64,000 nt of DNA, from NCBI GenBank assembly GCA_002471225.1, contig DKPO01000017.1:20557-84556 (forward strand), written 5' to 3'. Numbering within the stretch: the stretch's first letter is position 1; every line of letters starts with the position of its first letter. The position numbers and the translations under genes are program-made. This document shows, one piece after another, positions 17,123 through 26,024 of the stretch. The notes under the pieces are model-generated. The model had not been told where the DNA came from and ran no database searches. It saw nothing but the letters and a program-made list of their open reading frames with translations. This DNA is from Porphyromonadaceae bacterium UBA7332. Lineage in GTDB: Bacteria; Bacteroidota; Bacteroidia; Bacteroidales; UBA7332.

Positions 17123-18016
17123 TTAAAATAACTGTTTGAATTTTTTAGGAACAGGAGTCGAGAAATACATTTCTTTGCCTGTTGTAGGATGAATAAACGC
17201 AAGTTCACAAGCATGTAACCCCATACGTCTGATCGGATTCATTTTAGAACCGTATTTGTCGTCACCGACAATTGGATGTCCGATTTCCTGCATATGCACA
17301 CGGATCTGATTTTTCTTACCTGTGTCAAGCTTAACTTGCAGCATAGAGAAACTATCATTCCATTTAATTGTACGGAAATGCGTAACAGCTAATTCTCCGT
17401 CATCCGGATCTTTGCTTGAGTGCATCTTCATACTTTTCTTATTTTCCCACATGTAAGAAGAAATCGTATCTTCACGTTTTTCTAAGCTACCTTCAACAAC
17501 AGCCAGATACGTACGCTCAGTAACCATTTTATCCCAGTTCTTCTGCATTTTTTCCTGTACTTGCTGCGATTTAGCAAACATCATCAGACCTGAAGTATCA
17601 CGATCTAATCTGTGAAGTACGAAAATACGGTTACGGGGATCTTCTGCTTTCACATAGCTTGAAAGAGTACTGTAGGCAGTAAGTTTCTTTTCTTTATCTG
17701 TCGCAATAGATAATACTCCAGCTTCCTTGTCAACAACAATAATGTCGCGATCTTCATAAACGATTTGTAACCCTTTTACGATTGGTTTACGATGTGAAGG
17801 TTCTCCTACGAATACCCAGTCTCCTACATTTAAAGCAAAGTTAAATTGAGAAACAGTTTGTTTGTTGACACGGATCTGTTTATGAGACAGAAGTGATTTT
17901 ACAGAGTTTCGGCTTTTGCCCGGAAACATCTTCATCAGGAAAGACATTAATTCGTCAGCTTGTCTGACTTCGAAACATAATTCTTTACCCGGATTCTTTT
18001 TTTTATTTTTGTTCAT
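17123..18016 (-). CDS. RluA-family pseudouridine synthase with S4 domain
   Basis: Isomerises specific uridines in rRNA or tRNA. An N-terminal S4 RNA-binding region (about 18-75: MFPGKSRNSVKSLLSHKQIRVN) precedes the catalytic domain with the signature HRLDRDTSGLMMFAK, whose Asp is the nucleophile. TGKKNQIRVHMQEIGHPIVGD and GLHACELAFIHP finish the family pattern. Length 297 is normal; the target nucleotide cannot be told from sequence. Its start overlaps the end of the upstream U32 gene by 14 bases, so translation is likely coupled, and both products act on RNA if the U32 assignment is right. Confidence 0.93.
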   Translation of the reverse strand: MNKNKKKNPGKELCFEVRQADELMSFLMKMFPGKSRNSVKSLLSHKQIRVNKQTVSQFNFALNVGDWVFVGEPSHRKPIVKGLQIVYEDRDIIVVDKEAGVLSIATDKEKKLTAYSTLSSYVKAEDPRNRIFVLHRLDRDTSGLMMFAKSQQVQEKMQKNWDKMVTERTYLAVVEGSLEKREDTISSYMWENKKSMKMHSSKDPDDGELAVTHFRTIKWNDSFSMLQVKLDTGKKNQIRVHMQEIGHPIVGDDKYGSKMNPIRRMGLHACELAFIHPTTGKEMYFSTPVPKKFKQLF

Positions 18017-19862
18017 TGTCTTTGTATATTCTCATTTCGCACTGTTTACAATCAAATTCAAGTCGTAAACGTGTTGATTTATTTACCAGAAATAACGGCT
18101 CTTTAAGCTTCTCTTTATTTCCTTTTATTTTAGAGCAGCATCCTAACGAATAGCGGATGCAATGTTTCATAAACATAAGAGGTACGTTTTCCTGAGATTC
18201 GATCTCAAACGCGGGTTGTATACGCGTAAAACCTCTTTGTTGATAGAATGCTTTCGCAGCCTGATTTGAAACATTTGCCAGATAGCTTAGTTCTTCCTTT
18301 TGAGGGGATGAATCAGCAGCTGTTTTTTTGCGTAGATCTCTTAAGCTCTGCGGATGAGTAATCCGTCGGGCTTCGATGAGTTTATCTATTAACTGTCTAC
18401 GCCAATCTGCCAGTTTCGATGCCGGGAAAAAGAATTCCTCCGTAAAGTCAATTTCAACGGAGTCAGCCGTGAATATCGTCGTTCCTAACTTAGATAACTG
18501 ATCAGTTATATTTTTGATTTGTGGCTTTTGAGCCGTTTGCTTTTCTTCCTGGATAACAAGTGTAGCACGAACTCCGTCGCTGTCTGTTGCTTCCAATGTA
18601 AATCCGAACGGATTCTCTTTTAAAGAAATGGCTACCGGTATTTTTCGCTCGGCAGACTTCTTAGCTAATGTTTTTTCAAACTCATGATCATAATTACGAT
18701 AGAGTCTGGCTCCTTTGGCAAAAGGTATCGCTTTCATATCAGGAGAAAGATAAATACGATTTCCTTCAACACGGTTTGCCCGGAATCCAAAGAATTCTTC
18801 GCGATCATTGATAAAACAGAATCCATCACCATTGTTAAGGATAGCAGTCCCTGCAACAACGATGCTTCCTTTTTCTATAAATTTGATTGTACCGACAGGT
18901 TCTCCTAATGATTTCGGTGTCTCAAAGTTATAATGTGGTGTTTTACCATTTATATCAAAATAGTCGGTGAAACCTCGACTAAAACTTTTATGTGGGTTTG
19001 GTGTAAAATCAAATACAGATTTTCCGGATGAGGCTGCTGTGAATTCATCAGGACGTCTGGTGAAAATCTCGTCCAGCTTTTTTCGGTAAAAAGCGACGAT
19101 ATTTTTTACATAGGACATGTCTTTCAGTCTGCCTTCGATCTTTAAAGATGTCACGCCCGCATCGAGCATTTCTTCGAGCTTATCTGAGCGATTCATATCT
19201 TTCATAGAAAGTAAATGCTTATTTCTCAGAATTGCTTTACCATCAGCATCTACTAAGTCAAAAGGCAACCTGCATATTTGTGCACAGGCTCCTCTGTTGG
19301 CACTTCTGTTATGTAATGCCTGACTAACGAAACACTGACCGCTGTAACTTACACATAAGGCTCCGTGTATAAATACCTCAATGGGCGTTTTGACCTCACT
19401 GCAGATATGTGCAATCTCAGAAAGAGGAAGCTCTCTGGCGAGCACAATTTGTGAGAATCCGGCATTCTCTAATTCTTTGACTTTATCTAAAGTCCGGTTA
19501 TCTGTTTGTGTACTTGCATGTAGTTCGATAGGAGGGAGGTCTAGAGATAGTATACCCATATCCTGGATAATGACAGCATCAACTCCTGCTTTATATAAAT
19601 CCCGGATCATAGCCTCAGCTTCTTTCAGATCTTTGTCTTCAAGGATCGTATTGAGTGCCACAAACACACGAGCTCTGTATTGTTTGGCGAATTGGGCTAA
19701 TTTGGTGATTTCTTCTAATGAATTTCCTGCTGCAGCTCTGGCTCCGAATTTAGGAGCTCCGATATATACGGCATCAGCTCCGTGAATAATCGCTTCCATA
19801 CCTATTTCGGCGTTCTTTGCCGGGGCAAGAAGCTCTATCTTACGAATCTTTTTCTTACTCAT
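18003..19862 (-). CDS. Peptidase U32 family protein, RlhA-like (probable 23S rRNA hydroxylation factor)
   Basis: A 619-residue U32 protein. Motifs: ELLAPAKNAEIGMEAIIHGADAVYIG at the N-terminus, VFIHGALCVSYSGQCF with RGACAQICRLPF, LKIEGRLKDMSYV, and a C-terminal Cys cluster (KHCIRYSLGCC.. and DCKQCEMRIY) that may bind an iron-sulfur cluster. The length and the second half match RlhA (YdcP), needed for hydroxylation of a cytidine in 23S rRNA, rather than the shorter TrhP proteins of tRNA hydroxylation. Older annotations call these collagenase-like proteases. Being coupled to an rRNA/tRNA pseudouridine synthase supports an RNA-modification role. Confidence 0.88.
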   Translation of the reverse strand: MSKKKIRKIELLAPAKNAEIGMEAIIHGADAVYIGAPKFGARAAAGNSLEEITKLAQFAKQYRARVFVALNTILEDKDLKEAEAMIRDLYKAGVDAVIIQDMGILSLDLPPIELHASTQTDNRTLDKVKELENAGFSQIVLARELPLSEIAHICSEVKTPIEVFIHGALCVSYSGQCFVSQALHNRSANRGACAQICRLPFDLVDADGKAILRNKHLLSMKDMNRSDKLEEMLDAGVTSLKIEGRLKDMSYVKNIVAFYRKKLDEIFTRRPDEFTAASSGKSVFDFTPNPHKSFSRGFTDYFDINGKTPHYNFETPKSLGEPVGTIKFIEKGSIVVAGTAILNNGDGFCFINDREEFFGFRANRVEGNRIYLSPDMKAIPFAKGARLYRNYDHEFEKTLAKKSAERKIPVAISLKENPFGFTLEATDSDGVRATLVIQEEKQTAQKPQIKNITDQLSKLGTTIFTADSVEIDFTEEFFFPASKLADWRRQLIDKLIEARRITHPQSLRDLRKKTAADSSPQKEELSYLANVSNQAAKAFYQQRGFTRIQPAFEIESQENVPLMFMKHCIRYSLGCCSKIKGNKEKLKEPLFLVNKSTRLRLEFDCKQCEMRIYKDNEQK

Positions 19863-19909
19863 TTATTAGGCTTTAAATTTGTCTCTCCGACAAATCTTTT
19901 ATTTAGTTG

Positions 19910-19917
19910 CAAAGATA
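19910..19917 (-). promoter_or_regulatory. -7 element upstream of the U32/RluA operon
   Basis: On the minus strand TATCTTTG (then CA) matches TAnnTTTG, 48 bases before the start codon at 19862. No clear -33 box is seen. The resulting leader would contain a small hairpin (ATTTGTC/GACAAAT, 19877-19895). Confidence 0.45.
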
Positions 19918-20023
19918 ATGTATTTGAACGATATGCTAATCAGAGAGAATATCAGTTTGCTGGCTTTAAACATAGTTTAAGTCTTTGATAATAGGGGAGA
20001 TGCGCATTTTTGATAAATAAAAA

Positions 20024-20078
20024 GAGTTTTCAACAATTAGTTTATAAGGATAAGTTATTAACAAATTGTTGAAAACTC
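20024..20078 (-). terminator. Probable terminator after the Lrp gene
   Basis: GAGTTTTCAACAATT (20024-20038) is perfectly complementary to 20064-20078 (15 bp) and, read on the minus strand, is followed by a T-rich run. The loop is long (25 bases), so it could also be a protein-binding inverted repeat. It lies 28 bases after the Lrp stop codon. Confidence 0.6.
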
Positions 20079-20105
20079 GGCTATTTCAGGCTGTATTTAA
20101 ACAGT

Positions 20106-20582
20106 TTAATCTTCGTTTGGAGCGTCCGGAATTGGTAATTGTCTTTTGAATGCTTCTTTGAAAGAGATTAAAGACTCAGTACCGGATAGACCGAGAGGCT
20201 GAAGTTTTGTATGAATGATTTCAAGCAAATGTTGATTGTTGCGTGCATATATTTTTATGAAAAGGTCATACTTACCTGTTGTGTAATGGCATTCCAAAAC
20301 TTCAGGTATTTGAAAGAGTGCATCTACTACTTCAGAGAATCTGCTTGGATCTTTCAGGTATAAACCCATAAAAGTACAGGTTTCATACCCTACCTTTGAT
20401 GGTTCGATGGTAAACTCAGAGCCTGTAATGACTCCCATATTAATCAACTTTTGTACACGTTGATGTATGGCTGCACCGGAAACTCCGCATTCACGAGCTA
20501 CTTCCAGAAATGGAACACGAGCGTTGCCAATAATGATTCGAAGGATTTTAACATCCAAATTGTCTAATTGAAAAGAAGCCAT
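20106..20582 (-). CDS. Lrp/AsnC family transcriptional regulator
   Basis: A 158-residue feast/famine regulator. N-terminal winged helix-turn-helix (about 6-60: LDNLDVKILRIIIGNARVPF, CGVSGAAIHQRVQKLINMGVITG) and a C-terminal RAM/AsnC ligand-binding domain (about 70-145: GLYLKDPSR, VLECHYTTGKYDLFIKIYARN). The frame is open to 20609, but ATG 20582 (MASFQLDNLD) is preferred because the -7 box at 20607-20614 would start transcription about 18 bases before it, leaving no room for the longer form. Target genes and effector amino acid are not evident; it forms its own transcription unit. Confidence 0.92.
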   Translation of the reverse strand: MASFQLDNLDVKILRIIIGNARVPFLEVARECGVSGAAIHQRVQKLINMGVITGSEFTIEPSKVGYETCTFMGLYLKDPSRFSEVVDALFQIPEVLECHYTTGKYDLFIKIYARNNQHLLEIIHTKLQPLGLSGTESLISFKEAFKRQLPIPDAPNED

Positions 20583-20606
20583 AGGTTTTTTCGTTATAGT
20601 TATATA

Positions 20607-20614
20607 CAAATATA
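20607..20614 (-). promoter_or_regulatory. -7 element of the Lrp gene
   Basis: TATATTTG on the minus strand matches TAnnTTTG, 25 bases before the preferred start codon. A -33 element is not clear. It decides in favour of the shorter Lrp reading. Confidence 0.5.
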
Positions 20615-20690
20615 GTAAAGAAAAGATGAATCTGTAAGAAATAAGGTTATAGTTTTTCGAGTATTATAATAAATATACGATCGGATATAA

Positions 20691-20718
20691 AAAAAGCTGT
20701 TCCGAAGAACAGCTTTTT
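20691..20718 (-). terminator. Terminator of the exbB-exbD operon
   Basis: A 12-bp perfect stem (AAAAAGCTGTTC with GAACAGCTTTTT) with a 4-base loop lies 18 bases after the last exbD stop codon. The sequence is nearly symmetrical, so it could work both ways. Confidence 0.85.
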
Positions 20719-20735
20719 CATATGTGAAATTGCGA

Positions 20736-21200
20736 TTAGTTTTTGCTAATAGCCGAGTAGTTGATTTTAAGTGCTTGTGCTTCACGCAATGCTTGCTTAA
20801 TATCAACGATCACACCCATTTTAGTTTCAGCATCTACTTTCATAGATACAGTCATCAATGGTTGATCTTCTTCTTTCATACTTTGACGCTCTTGTGCAAT
20901 GTAATCTTGAATTTCGCTCACTTCAGCGAATTTATCGTTCAACTGAATACGAGTTTCACTACCCATTTTTTTACGGAACTCTGCCGTTGGTTTCCCAGCG
21001 TAAATGAAGGTAACCAATGATTTTTTCTCCAACTTCTGAAGTTCTGTAGCGTGCGGAAGTTTAAATTGAACTTTCAATGTAACCTCACGCATTGTTGTTA
21101 CGATCATAAAGAAGAAAAGAAGCGTAAAAATCAAATCGGGTAATGAAGAAGTATTCAAAGCTGGCATCTCGCGACCGCCTGATTTAGTGAATTTTCCCAT
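20736..21200 (-). CDS. exbD: ExbD/TolR-family biopolymer transport protein (second copy)
   Basis: A 154-residue inner-membrane protein with one N-terminal helix (NTSSLPDLIFTLLFFFMIVTT) carrying the conserved Asp of the proton path, then a periplasmic domain. With ExbB and TonB it couples proton flow to outer-membrane receptors such as SusC. Its ATG overlaps the stop of the preceding exbD by one base (TAATG), so translation is coupled. Two non-identical ExbD proteins in a row, after an ExbB and a small membrane protein, is a recurrent Bacteroidetes arrangement. Confidence 0.92.
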   Translation of the reverse strand: MGKFTKSGGREMPALNTSSLPDLIFTLLFFFMIVTTMREVTLKVQFKLPHATELQKLEKKSLVTFIYAGKPTAEFRKKMGSETRIQLNDKFAEVSEIQDYIAQERQSMKEEDQPLMTVSMKVDAETKMGVIVDIKQALREAQALKINYSAISKN

Positions 21201-21790
21201 TATTTTTTCCCTCCATAGTTTTTAGGTTCCGCTTCAGAAATCATCTGAGGATAGATAGTAGCAACTGCTTTACGCTGAGCTTCATCTAACTCGTCAAATG
21301 TTTTACCGAATTTTCTTTTTGAAATTTCATTACGAATTTCGTTATATGCTGCAACAAGTTCATTTTGAACTTCGATGTATGCCTGGTATTCTGTACCGCG
21401 GTCATTTTGTAGAGAGATAACGTGTTTTTTGCTCACTTTCATAGGACCAAAGAACTCTACATCTACAACTTCACGTTCCGGTAAGTTCGGATCATCGTTT
21501 TCATTTTTGATGAACTCAATTGCCTTTTTACGCAATTCGCCCAACTGCATCGGAGCACCATTAACCATTAACTGATTGTTAGAGTTAATAAGAACTACCA
21601 AGATGTTACGTTCGTTCATTTCAACATCCTTTTTCTCTTGATCTTTTGGTACAGGAGGAGGTAGACGACGAGCCAAACCTTTATCTGTATCCATAGATGT
21701 TGTAATCAAGAAAAAGATAAGTAGCAAGAACGCGATATCGGCAGTTGAACTGGCGTTAATTTCAGGTACTTTTTTCTTTTTTCTTGCCAT
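21200..21790 (-). CDS. exbD: ExbD/TolR-family biopolymer transport protein (first copy)
   Basis: A 196-residue ExbD. The membrane helix INASSTADIAFLLLIFFLIT follows a basic N-terminus (MARKKKKVPE) and holds the conserved Asp. The periplasmic part is longer than in the downstream copy (about 55-196), ends in a charged tail and keeps the ILVVLINSNNQLMVNGAPM segment typical of the family. It is the third gene of the exbB operon. Confidence 0.92.
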   Translation of the reverse strand: MARKKKKVPEINASSTADIAFLLLIFFLITTSMDTDKGLARRLPPPVPKDQEKKDVEMNERNILVVLINSNNQLMVNGAPMQLGELRKKAIEFIKNENDDPNLPEREVVDVEFFGPMKVSKKHVISLQNDRGTEYQAYIEVQNELVAAYNEIRNEISKRKFGKTFDELDEAQRKAVATIYPQMISEAEPKNYGGKK

Positions 21791-21834
21791 GTTGTTTTTT
21801 ATTTATCAATTCGGGAGACATGCTCCCGAATTAT

Positions 21835-22296
21835 TTATTTTTTAATCAACTTAGATACGTTTGAGAAAAGAACAAGAATGATAGCAACTCCGATCATAAA
21901 GTATGTAGAGTAAAGCATCATATCTGCAATTTTCAATGTTCCCGGAACATTATCTAATCCATCGTATCCTGGCAAGTGAAGCGGAGTTCCGTCACCAATA
22001 GCATAAGCGCCACCAAGCACGGCAGCAAACAGAGCAATATTGATAACTGTACTCATTGCTTTTTTAGGAGTCTCTTTAACTGACATTCCAAACTGGAAGA
22101 TTGCAAAACCAAAAGTTGCAACGATACCTACACCGATAAGGATATAGCCCCAGTTCAATAATAATTCTGTATTCTTTGGTTCCAGAACTTCTGCGTTCGG
22201 ATCAACATACCCGCCACCATAGTACAATCCTAAGACAACTACAGTAACTGCAAGCATTCCATAAAGAATCCAGTGTGCAATTTTACTGATTGACAT
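21835..22296 (-). CDS. Conserved membrane protein of the ExbB-ExbD operon
   Basis: A 153-residue protein with four predicted helices (about 9-27, 47-70, 83-103 and 126-148) and no recognised enzyme motif. Proteins of this type are found in Bacteroidetes between exbB and exbD, which suggests an accessory part of the energy-transducing complex. That role is inferred from position only. It begins 8 bases after exbB and ends 44 before exbD. Confidence 0.8.
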   Translation of the reverse strand: MSISKIAHWILYGMLAVTVVVLGLYYGGGYVDPNAEVLEPKNTELLLNWGYILIGVGIVATFGFAIFQFGMSVKETPKKAMSTVINIALFAAVLGGAYAIGDGTPLHLPGYDGLDNVPGTLKIADMMLYSTYFMIGVAIILVLFSNVSKLIKK

Positions 22297-22304
22297 AGTC
22301 TAGA

Positions 22305-23105
22305 TTATTTTTTGTATTTAAGATTGTATTTGATAACAAGGTCAAGAAGAGAGATAGAAGAATCTTCCATATCGTTCAAGATGCTCTCAACTTTAGCAAG
22401 GATGTAGTTGTAGAATAATTGAAGAATCAAAGCTACGATCAAACCACCGATTGTTGTAATCAAGGCTACTTTCATACCACCTGCAACAACTGTTGGAGAG
22501 ATATCACCTACTTGTTGGATTTTGTCAAACGCTTCAACCATACCGATTACTGTACCCAAGAAACCTAGAGATGGAGCCATCGCGATGAATAGAGTGATCC
22601 AAGAAAGACCTTTTTCCAAAAGACCAGCTTGAACACCACCATAAGAGATAACTGATTTCTCAACTACGTCGATACCGTAATCCATTCTCATCAAACCTTG
22701 GTAGAAGATAGATGCAACTGGACCTCTAGTGTTACGACAAACAGTTTTAGCAGCTTCAACATCTCCTTTTTCAAGAGCAGATTCAACGCCAGCTAAAAGT
22801 TTTTTAGTGTTAACCTCAGCAAGGTTCAAATAAATAATTCTTTCAATGATGAAAGCCATACCAAAGATAAGAGCGATCATTACGATAGACATAAAGAATG
22901 CGTTACCTTCGATAAATTTAGTTTTTAATGCTTTGTGAAGACCTCCTTCAACATCAACTGGAATCTCAGCTGCTTCTTCTACAGCTGCAGTTTGTTGAGC
23001 TACTTGTTCAGTTTGAGCAGGAGCTGCTTCTTGAGCGACAACGAATTGAGTTGTTCCCATCATAAGGAAACCAGACATTGCTAGAATTGCAAATAACTTT
23101 TTCAT
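22305..23105 (-). CDS. exbB: MotA/TolQ/ExbB proton channel family protein
   Basis: A 266-residue ExbB. Unusually for the Proteobacterial type, it starts with a cleavable-looking signal (KKLFAILAMSGFLMMGTTQFVVAQ) followed by an Ala/Gln/Glu-rich linker (about 25-55). The channel core has three helices: MSIVMIALIFGMAFIIERII, then WITLFIAMAPSLGFLGTVIGMVEAF with the conserved GFLGTVxGMVEAF signature, then VALITTIGGLIVALILQLFYNY. Its partners ExbD (two copies) follow in the operon, and tonB is about 2 kb away on the same strand. It would energise TonB-dependent receptors, including the SusC in this window. Confidence 0.94.
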   Translation of the reverse strand: MKKLFAILAMSGFLMMGTTQFVVAQEAAPAQTEQVAQQTAAVEEAAEIPVDVEGGLHKALKTKFIEGNAFFMSIVMIALIFGMAFIIERIIYLNLAEVNTKKLLAGVESALEKGDVEAAKTVCRNTRGPVASIFYQGLMRMDYGIDVVEKSVISYGGVQAGLLEKGLSWITLFIAMAPSLGFLGTVIGMVEAFDKIQQVGDISPTVVAGGMKVALITTIGGLIVALILQLFYNYILAKVESILNDMEDSSISLLDLVIKYNLKYKK

Positions 23106-23191
23106 CGTTCTTTAATTTTAGGTTTGTTTTATTGGTTTGTTACTATTTTAATTAATTTCTGCTTTATATCTGTCTTAAAATAACAGATTTG

Positions 23192-23279
23192 CGGAGTGAG
23201 GGGGATTCGAACCCCCGAAACGCTTTTGGCGTTTACACGCTTTCCAGGCGTGCCTCTTCAACCACTCGAGCACCACTCC
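23192..23279 (-). tRNA. tRNA-Ser (GGA anticodon)
   Basis: The minus strand folds into a class II tRNA of 88 bases. The acceptor GGAGTGG pairs with TCACTCC (one G-T), with discriminator G. The anticodon arm is CACGC-CTGGAAA-GCGTG, giving anticodon GGA (serine, TCC/TCT). A long variable arm AAACGCCAAAAGCGTTT and a T-arm with GGTTCGAATCC follow. CCA is not encoded. A possible -7 box, TACATTTG on the minus strand, lies at 23339-23346. Confidence 0.96.
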
Positions 23280-23446
23280 CTTTAAATTTGAGCGGAAAAG
23301 TATAAATTTTATTTTATAAATCGCATACGATTCCGCCACAAATGTAAATAAATTTCTTTCTAATCTTACTTTCGATGTAAATCTTTTATTCCCGAAAATG
23401 AAAAAAACTGAACTTTTTTTACTGTCAAGTATGCTTTTTTGTTAGT

Positions 23447-24220
23447 TTATTTACATTTTCGAAATGCATTGCTTGCATTTTGAGTTGTTATCGCTCCGAT
23501 TTCGTCAATTTCTGTATTATATACTTCTGCTAACTGTTTAGCGATTATCGGTATATATGAAGGATGATTTCTTTTTCCGCGATAGGGAACAGGGGTAAGA
23601 TAAGGTGCGTCTGTTTCAAGTACAATCCTTTCTAATGGTACACTTTTAAGTGTCTCACGTAAGGTCGTATTTTTGAATGTGACTACTCCGTTTATCCCCA
23701 GGTAAAAATCGCCTGCTTCAAGAATTCGCTTTGCGTCATCTGAGTTGCCTCCGAAACTGTGAAAAATACCACGTAAACCGTTGAATTTAGTCACGATTTC
23801 CAGGGTCTCATCCAGAGAATCCCGAGTGTGTATAACAACCGGCTTGTCAGACTCTATGGCCCATTGGAGCTGAATTTTGAAAGCTTTTTGTTGCTCTGCT
23901 ATCAGTTCTTTACTCCAATAAAGGTCAATTCCAATCTCACCTATTGCGCAATAATCGTATTGATGCAGATGTGTGTGGATGATATCTAACTGTTTTTGAT
24001 AGTCTTTTTCAACACTTGTCGGATGTAAGCCCATCATAATTTCGAAATAATCCGGATATTTACTTTGGAGTTGATGCATAGGTTCTATGCTTTCCAAATC
24101 TACATTCGGTAGATAAATCTTATCAATTCCGGCATTTTTAGCATCGCGAATTACATCATCAATATCTTCGATATAATCGTTCTGATATATATGTGAATGT
24201 GTATCAACAAATTTAATCAT
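23447..24220 (-). CDS. TatD-family metal-dependent hydrolase/DNase
   Basis: A TIM-barrel metallohydrolase of 257 residues. Metal ligands: VDTHSHIYQ (HxH) near the N-terminus, AIGEIGIDLYW (Glu), KPVVIHTRD (His), IFHSFGG (His) and LETDAPYLTPVPYRGKRN (Asp) near the end. TatD proteins are 3'-5' exonucleases and DNases with roles in DNA repair. ATG 24220 is preferred to the in-frame TTG at 24229. It follows the polyprenyl synthase gene almost without a gap, so the two are cotranscribed. Confidence 0.94.
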   Translation of the reverse strand: MIKFVDTHSHIYQNDYIEDIDDVIRDAKNAGIDKIYLPNVDLESIEPMHQLQSKYPDYFEIMMGLHPTSVEKDYQKQLDIIHTHLHQYDYCAIGEIGIDLYWSKELIAEQQKAFKIQLQWAIESDKPVVIHTRDSLDETLEIVTKFNGLRGIFHSFGGNSDDAKRILEAGDFYLGINGVVTFKNTTLRETLKSVPLERIVLETDAPYLTPVPYRGKRNHPSYIPIIAKQLAEVYNTEIDEIGAITTQNASNAFRKCK

Positions 24221-24230
24221 TTTGTTCAAT

Positions 24231-25208
24231 TTAGAACTCTCTGTACATTAATTTTTCTGCTAAATTCAATAACGGAGCTGTTTTTTCTGTTTCAAGACCT
24301 AATTTCTTAAGATAATTCAGGGCTTCGTTATAATATTCTGTCATTAAAGTTTCTGCAATTTGCTTAACTCCAATCTGGTTGTATATCTCCGTAACAGCTT
24401 TAATTTTGACATCACGATCAAAATCAACGGATTTAATCCATGTGTTCAGAGCTTCTTTTTGATGAGCATTTGCATGGTGCAGAGCTTGTATCAGGAGATA
24501 TGTTTTTTTGTTGCTGACAATATCACCACCGATATTTTTCCCAAATTTTGATACATCTCCATAAACATCAAGTAAATCATCTTTTAGTTGGAATGCCAGT
24601 CCGATCAGTTCTCCAAACTTGTATATGGCTTCTTGTTGATTTTCATCTGCACCGCCAATAATAGCCCCTGTTTTTAAGGCACAACCTAATAATACGGCTG
24701 TTTTCAGACGGATCATTTCAAGATATTCAGAAGCAGTAACATCTGATCTGGTCTCGAACTCCATATCGAATTGTTGCCCTTCGCATACTTCTAAAGCCGT
24801 TTGTGAGAATACCTGAAGAACAAGAGGTAGTTTGTCCGGGTTTGTTTTTGACAGATGTTGATATGCAACAATGAGCATGGCATCACCTGAAAGAATAGCT
24901 GAATTTTCGTTCCATTTTTTATGGACAGTTGGTTTTCCTCTACGTATTTCGGCGTGGTCCATAACATCGTCATGTAAAAGTGTGAAGTTATGGAATATTT
25001 CGATTGCGAGTGCGGCTGAAATAGCTTGTTCGTTTGTCCCGCCGAACATTAAATTTGACATTAAAGTTAATACGGGTCTGATTCTTTTTCCGCCTAAATC
25101 CAGAGTATAGCTGATTGGATCATAAAGATTCTTTGCAGATGATTCAAATTCTAAGTCCGATATTTTTCTATTAACTTCTGAAAGAAGTGTTTCAAATTGC
25201 GTATTCAT
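24231..25208 (-). CDS. Polyprenyl (isoprenyl diphosphate) synthase, short-chain type
   Basis: Condenses isopentenyl diphosphate with allylic diphosphates. Both Asp-rich motifs are present: the first is FTLLHDDVMDHAEIRRGKPT, the second LAFQLKDDLLDVYGD. GGKRIRPVL (substrate-binding) and KTAVLLGCALKTGA are also there. A Phe five residues before the first Asp motif suggests a short product (C15-C20) rather than a long quinone tail, but chain length cannot be settled by eye. The frame is open to 25229; ATG 25208 (MNTQFETLL, 325 residues) is preferred because the longer start lies against the terminator of tonB. Confidence 0.92.
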   Translation of the reverse strand: MNTQFETLLSEVNRKISDLEFESSAKNLYDPISYTLDLGGKRIRPVLTLMSNLMFGGTNEQAISAALAIEIFHNFTLLHDDVMDHAEIRRGKPTVHKKWNENSAILSGDAMLIVAYQHLSKTNPDKLPLVLQVFSQTALEVCEGQQFDMEFETRSDVTASEYLEMIRLKTAVLLGCALKTGAIIGGADENQQEAIYKFGELIGLAFQLKDDLLDVYGDVSKFGKNIGGDIVSNKKTYLLIQALHHANAHQKEALNTWIKSVDFDRDVKIKAVTEIYNQIGVKQIAETLMTEYYNEALNYLKKLGLETEKTAPLLNLAEKLMYREF

Positions 25209-25231
25209 ATTTCTTGGGGTTGGGTACAAAT

Positions 25232-25265
25232 AAAAAGAGGCTACACAAATGGTAGCCTCTTTTTA
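25232..25265 (-). terminator. Terminator between tonB and the polyprenyl synthase gene
   Basis: AAAAAGAGGCTAC pairs with GTAGCCTCTTTTT around a short loop, 12 bases past the tonB stop codon. It is symmetric enough to act in both directions. Confidence 0.85.
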
Positions 25266-25276
25266 TAATAAATTTT

Positions 25277-25966
25277 TTATTGTAGTCTGAAGTTAATCGG
25301 AAGTGTGTATTTAACACGTACCGCTTTACCGCGTTGCATTCCGGGTGTCCATGCAGGCATGGTGTTAATAACTCGGATAGCCTCTTTATCTAGAGACGGG
25401 TCAACTCCTCTTACTACTACAGGGTCTACTACTTTACCGTCCTTGTTTACAGTGAACGAGCAGATAACACGACCTTGAATACCGTTTTCTTGTGCAATTA
25501 CCGGATATTTTACTGCTTTAGCAATAAATTTAAGAAGTTCACTTTCTCCACCCGGGAATTGAGGCATTTTTTCAACAACTGTAAAGATTTGGTGTTCTGT
25601 CGGGTCTTCTTCCTCAACAACAGGAGGAGCAAACACGATTTCTACCTTTTTGTCTTTATCATCCTCAGTTGATTGAATTTCAACATTCTCAACTTTAGTG
25701 TCGTTGTCAACGATTGTGATCTCTTCAACAACTACTTCCTGTACCGGAGGTGGGGGAGGAGGAGGAGTTTCTAATTGCTCGGTAATCGGAATTAACTCTT
25801 CTTCAACAAAAATATCAGAAACGCCGTCCATGCTGGCTTTCTTCACATCTTTGTTTGTCCATTCAAATCCTACGAAAATAACCGCAAGAATGAATACATA
25901 ACCTAAAAGAACAAATATCAATTTTTTGCTCTCCAGATCAGCTTTGGGTGATTTTTTTATTTCCAT
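25277..25966 (-). CDS. tonB: TonB energy transducer
   Basis: Links the ExbB/ExbD motor to outer-membrane TonB-dependent receptors. Layout of the 229-residue form: a short cytoplasmic part, one helix (KLIFVLLGYVFILAVIFVGF), a Pro-rich stretch with PPPPPPP, an acidic linker, and the C-terminal TonB domain (MPQFPGGESELLKFIAKAVKYP, GIQGRVICSFTVNKDGKV, MPAWTPGMQRGKAVRVKYTL). The frame is open to 26014, but the promoter at 26025-26053 would begin transcription right there, so ATG 25966 is the likely start. It is a one-gene unit with its own terminator. Confidence 0.93.
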   Translation of the reverse strand: MEIKKSPKADLESKKLIFVLLGYVFILAVIFVGFEWTNKDVKKASMDGVSDIFVEEELIPITEQLETPPPPPPPVQEVVVEEITIVDNDTKVENVEIQSTEDDKDKKVEIVFAPPVVEEEDPTEHQIFTVVEKMPQFPGGESELLKFIAKAVKYPVIAQENGIQGRVICSFTVNKDGKVVDPVVVRGVDPSLDKEAIRVINTMPAWTPGMQRGKAVRVKYTLPINFRLQ

Positions 25967-26024
25967 ATTGTTTAGTATTATATTTCTCGGTTCGAATTTG
26001 TCGTAAATAACCAATGACTTGGTG

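Noticed and set aside
18003..19862. The U32 protein as a collagenase
   Set aside because: That name comes from an old annotation of the family. Length, Cys cluster and coupling to a pseudouridine synthase fit an RlhA-type RNA-modification role better.
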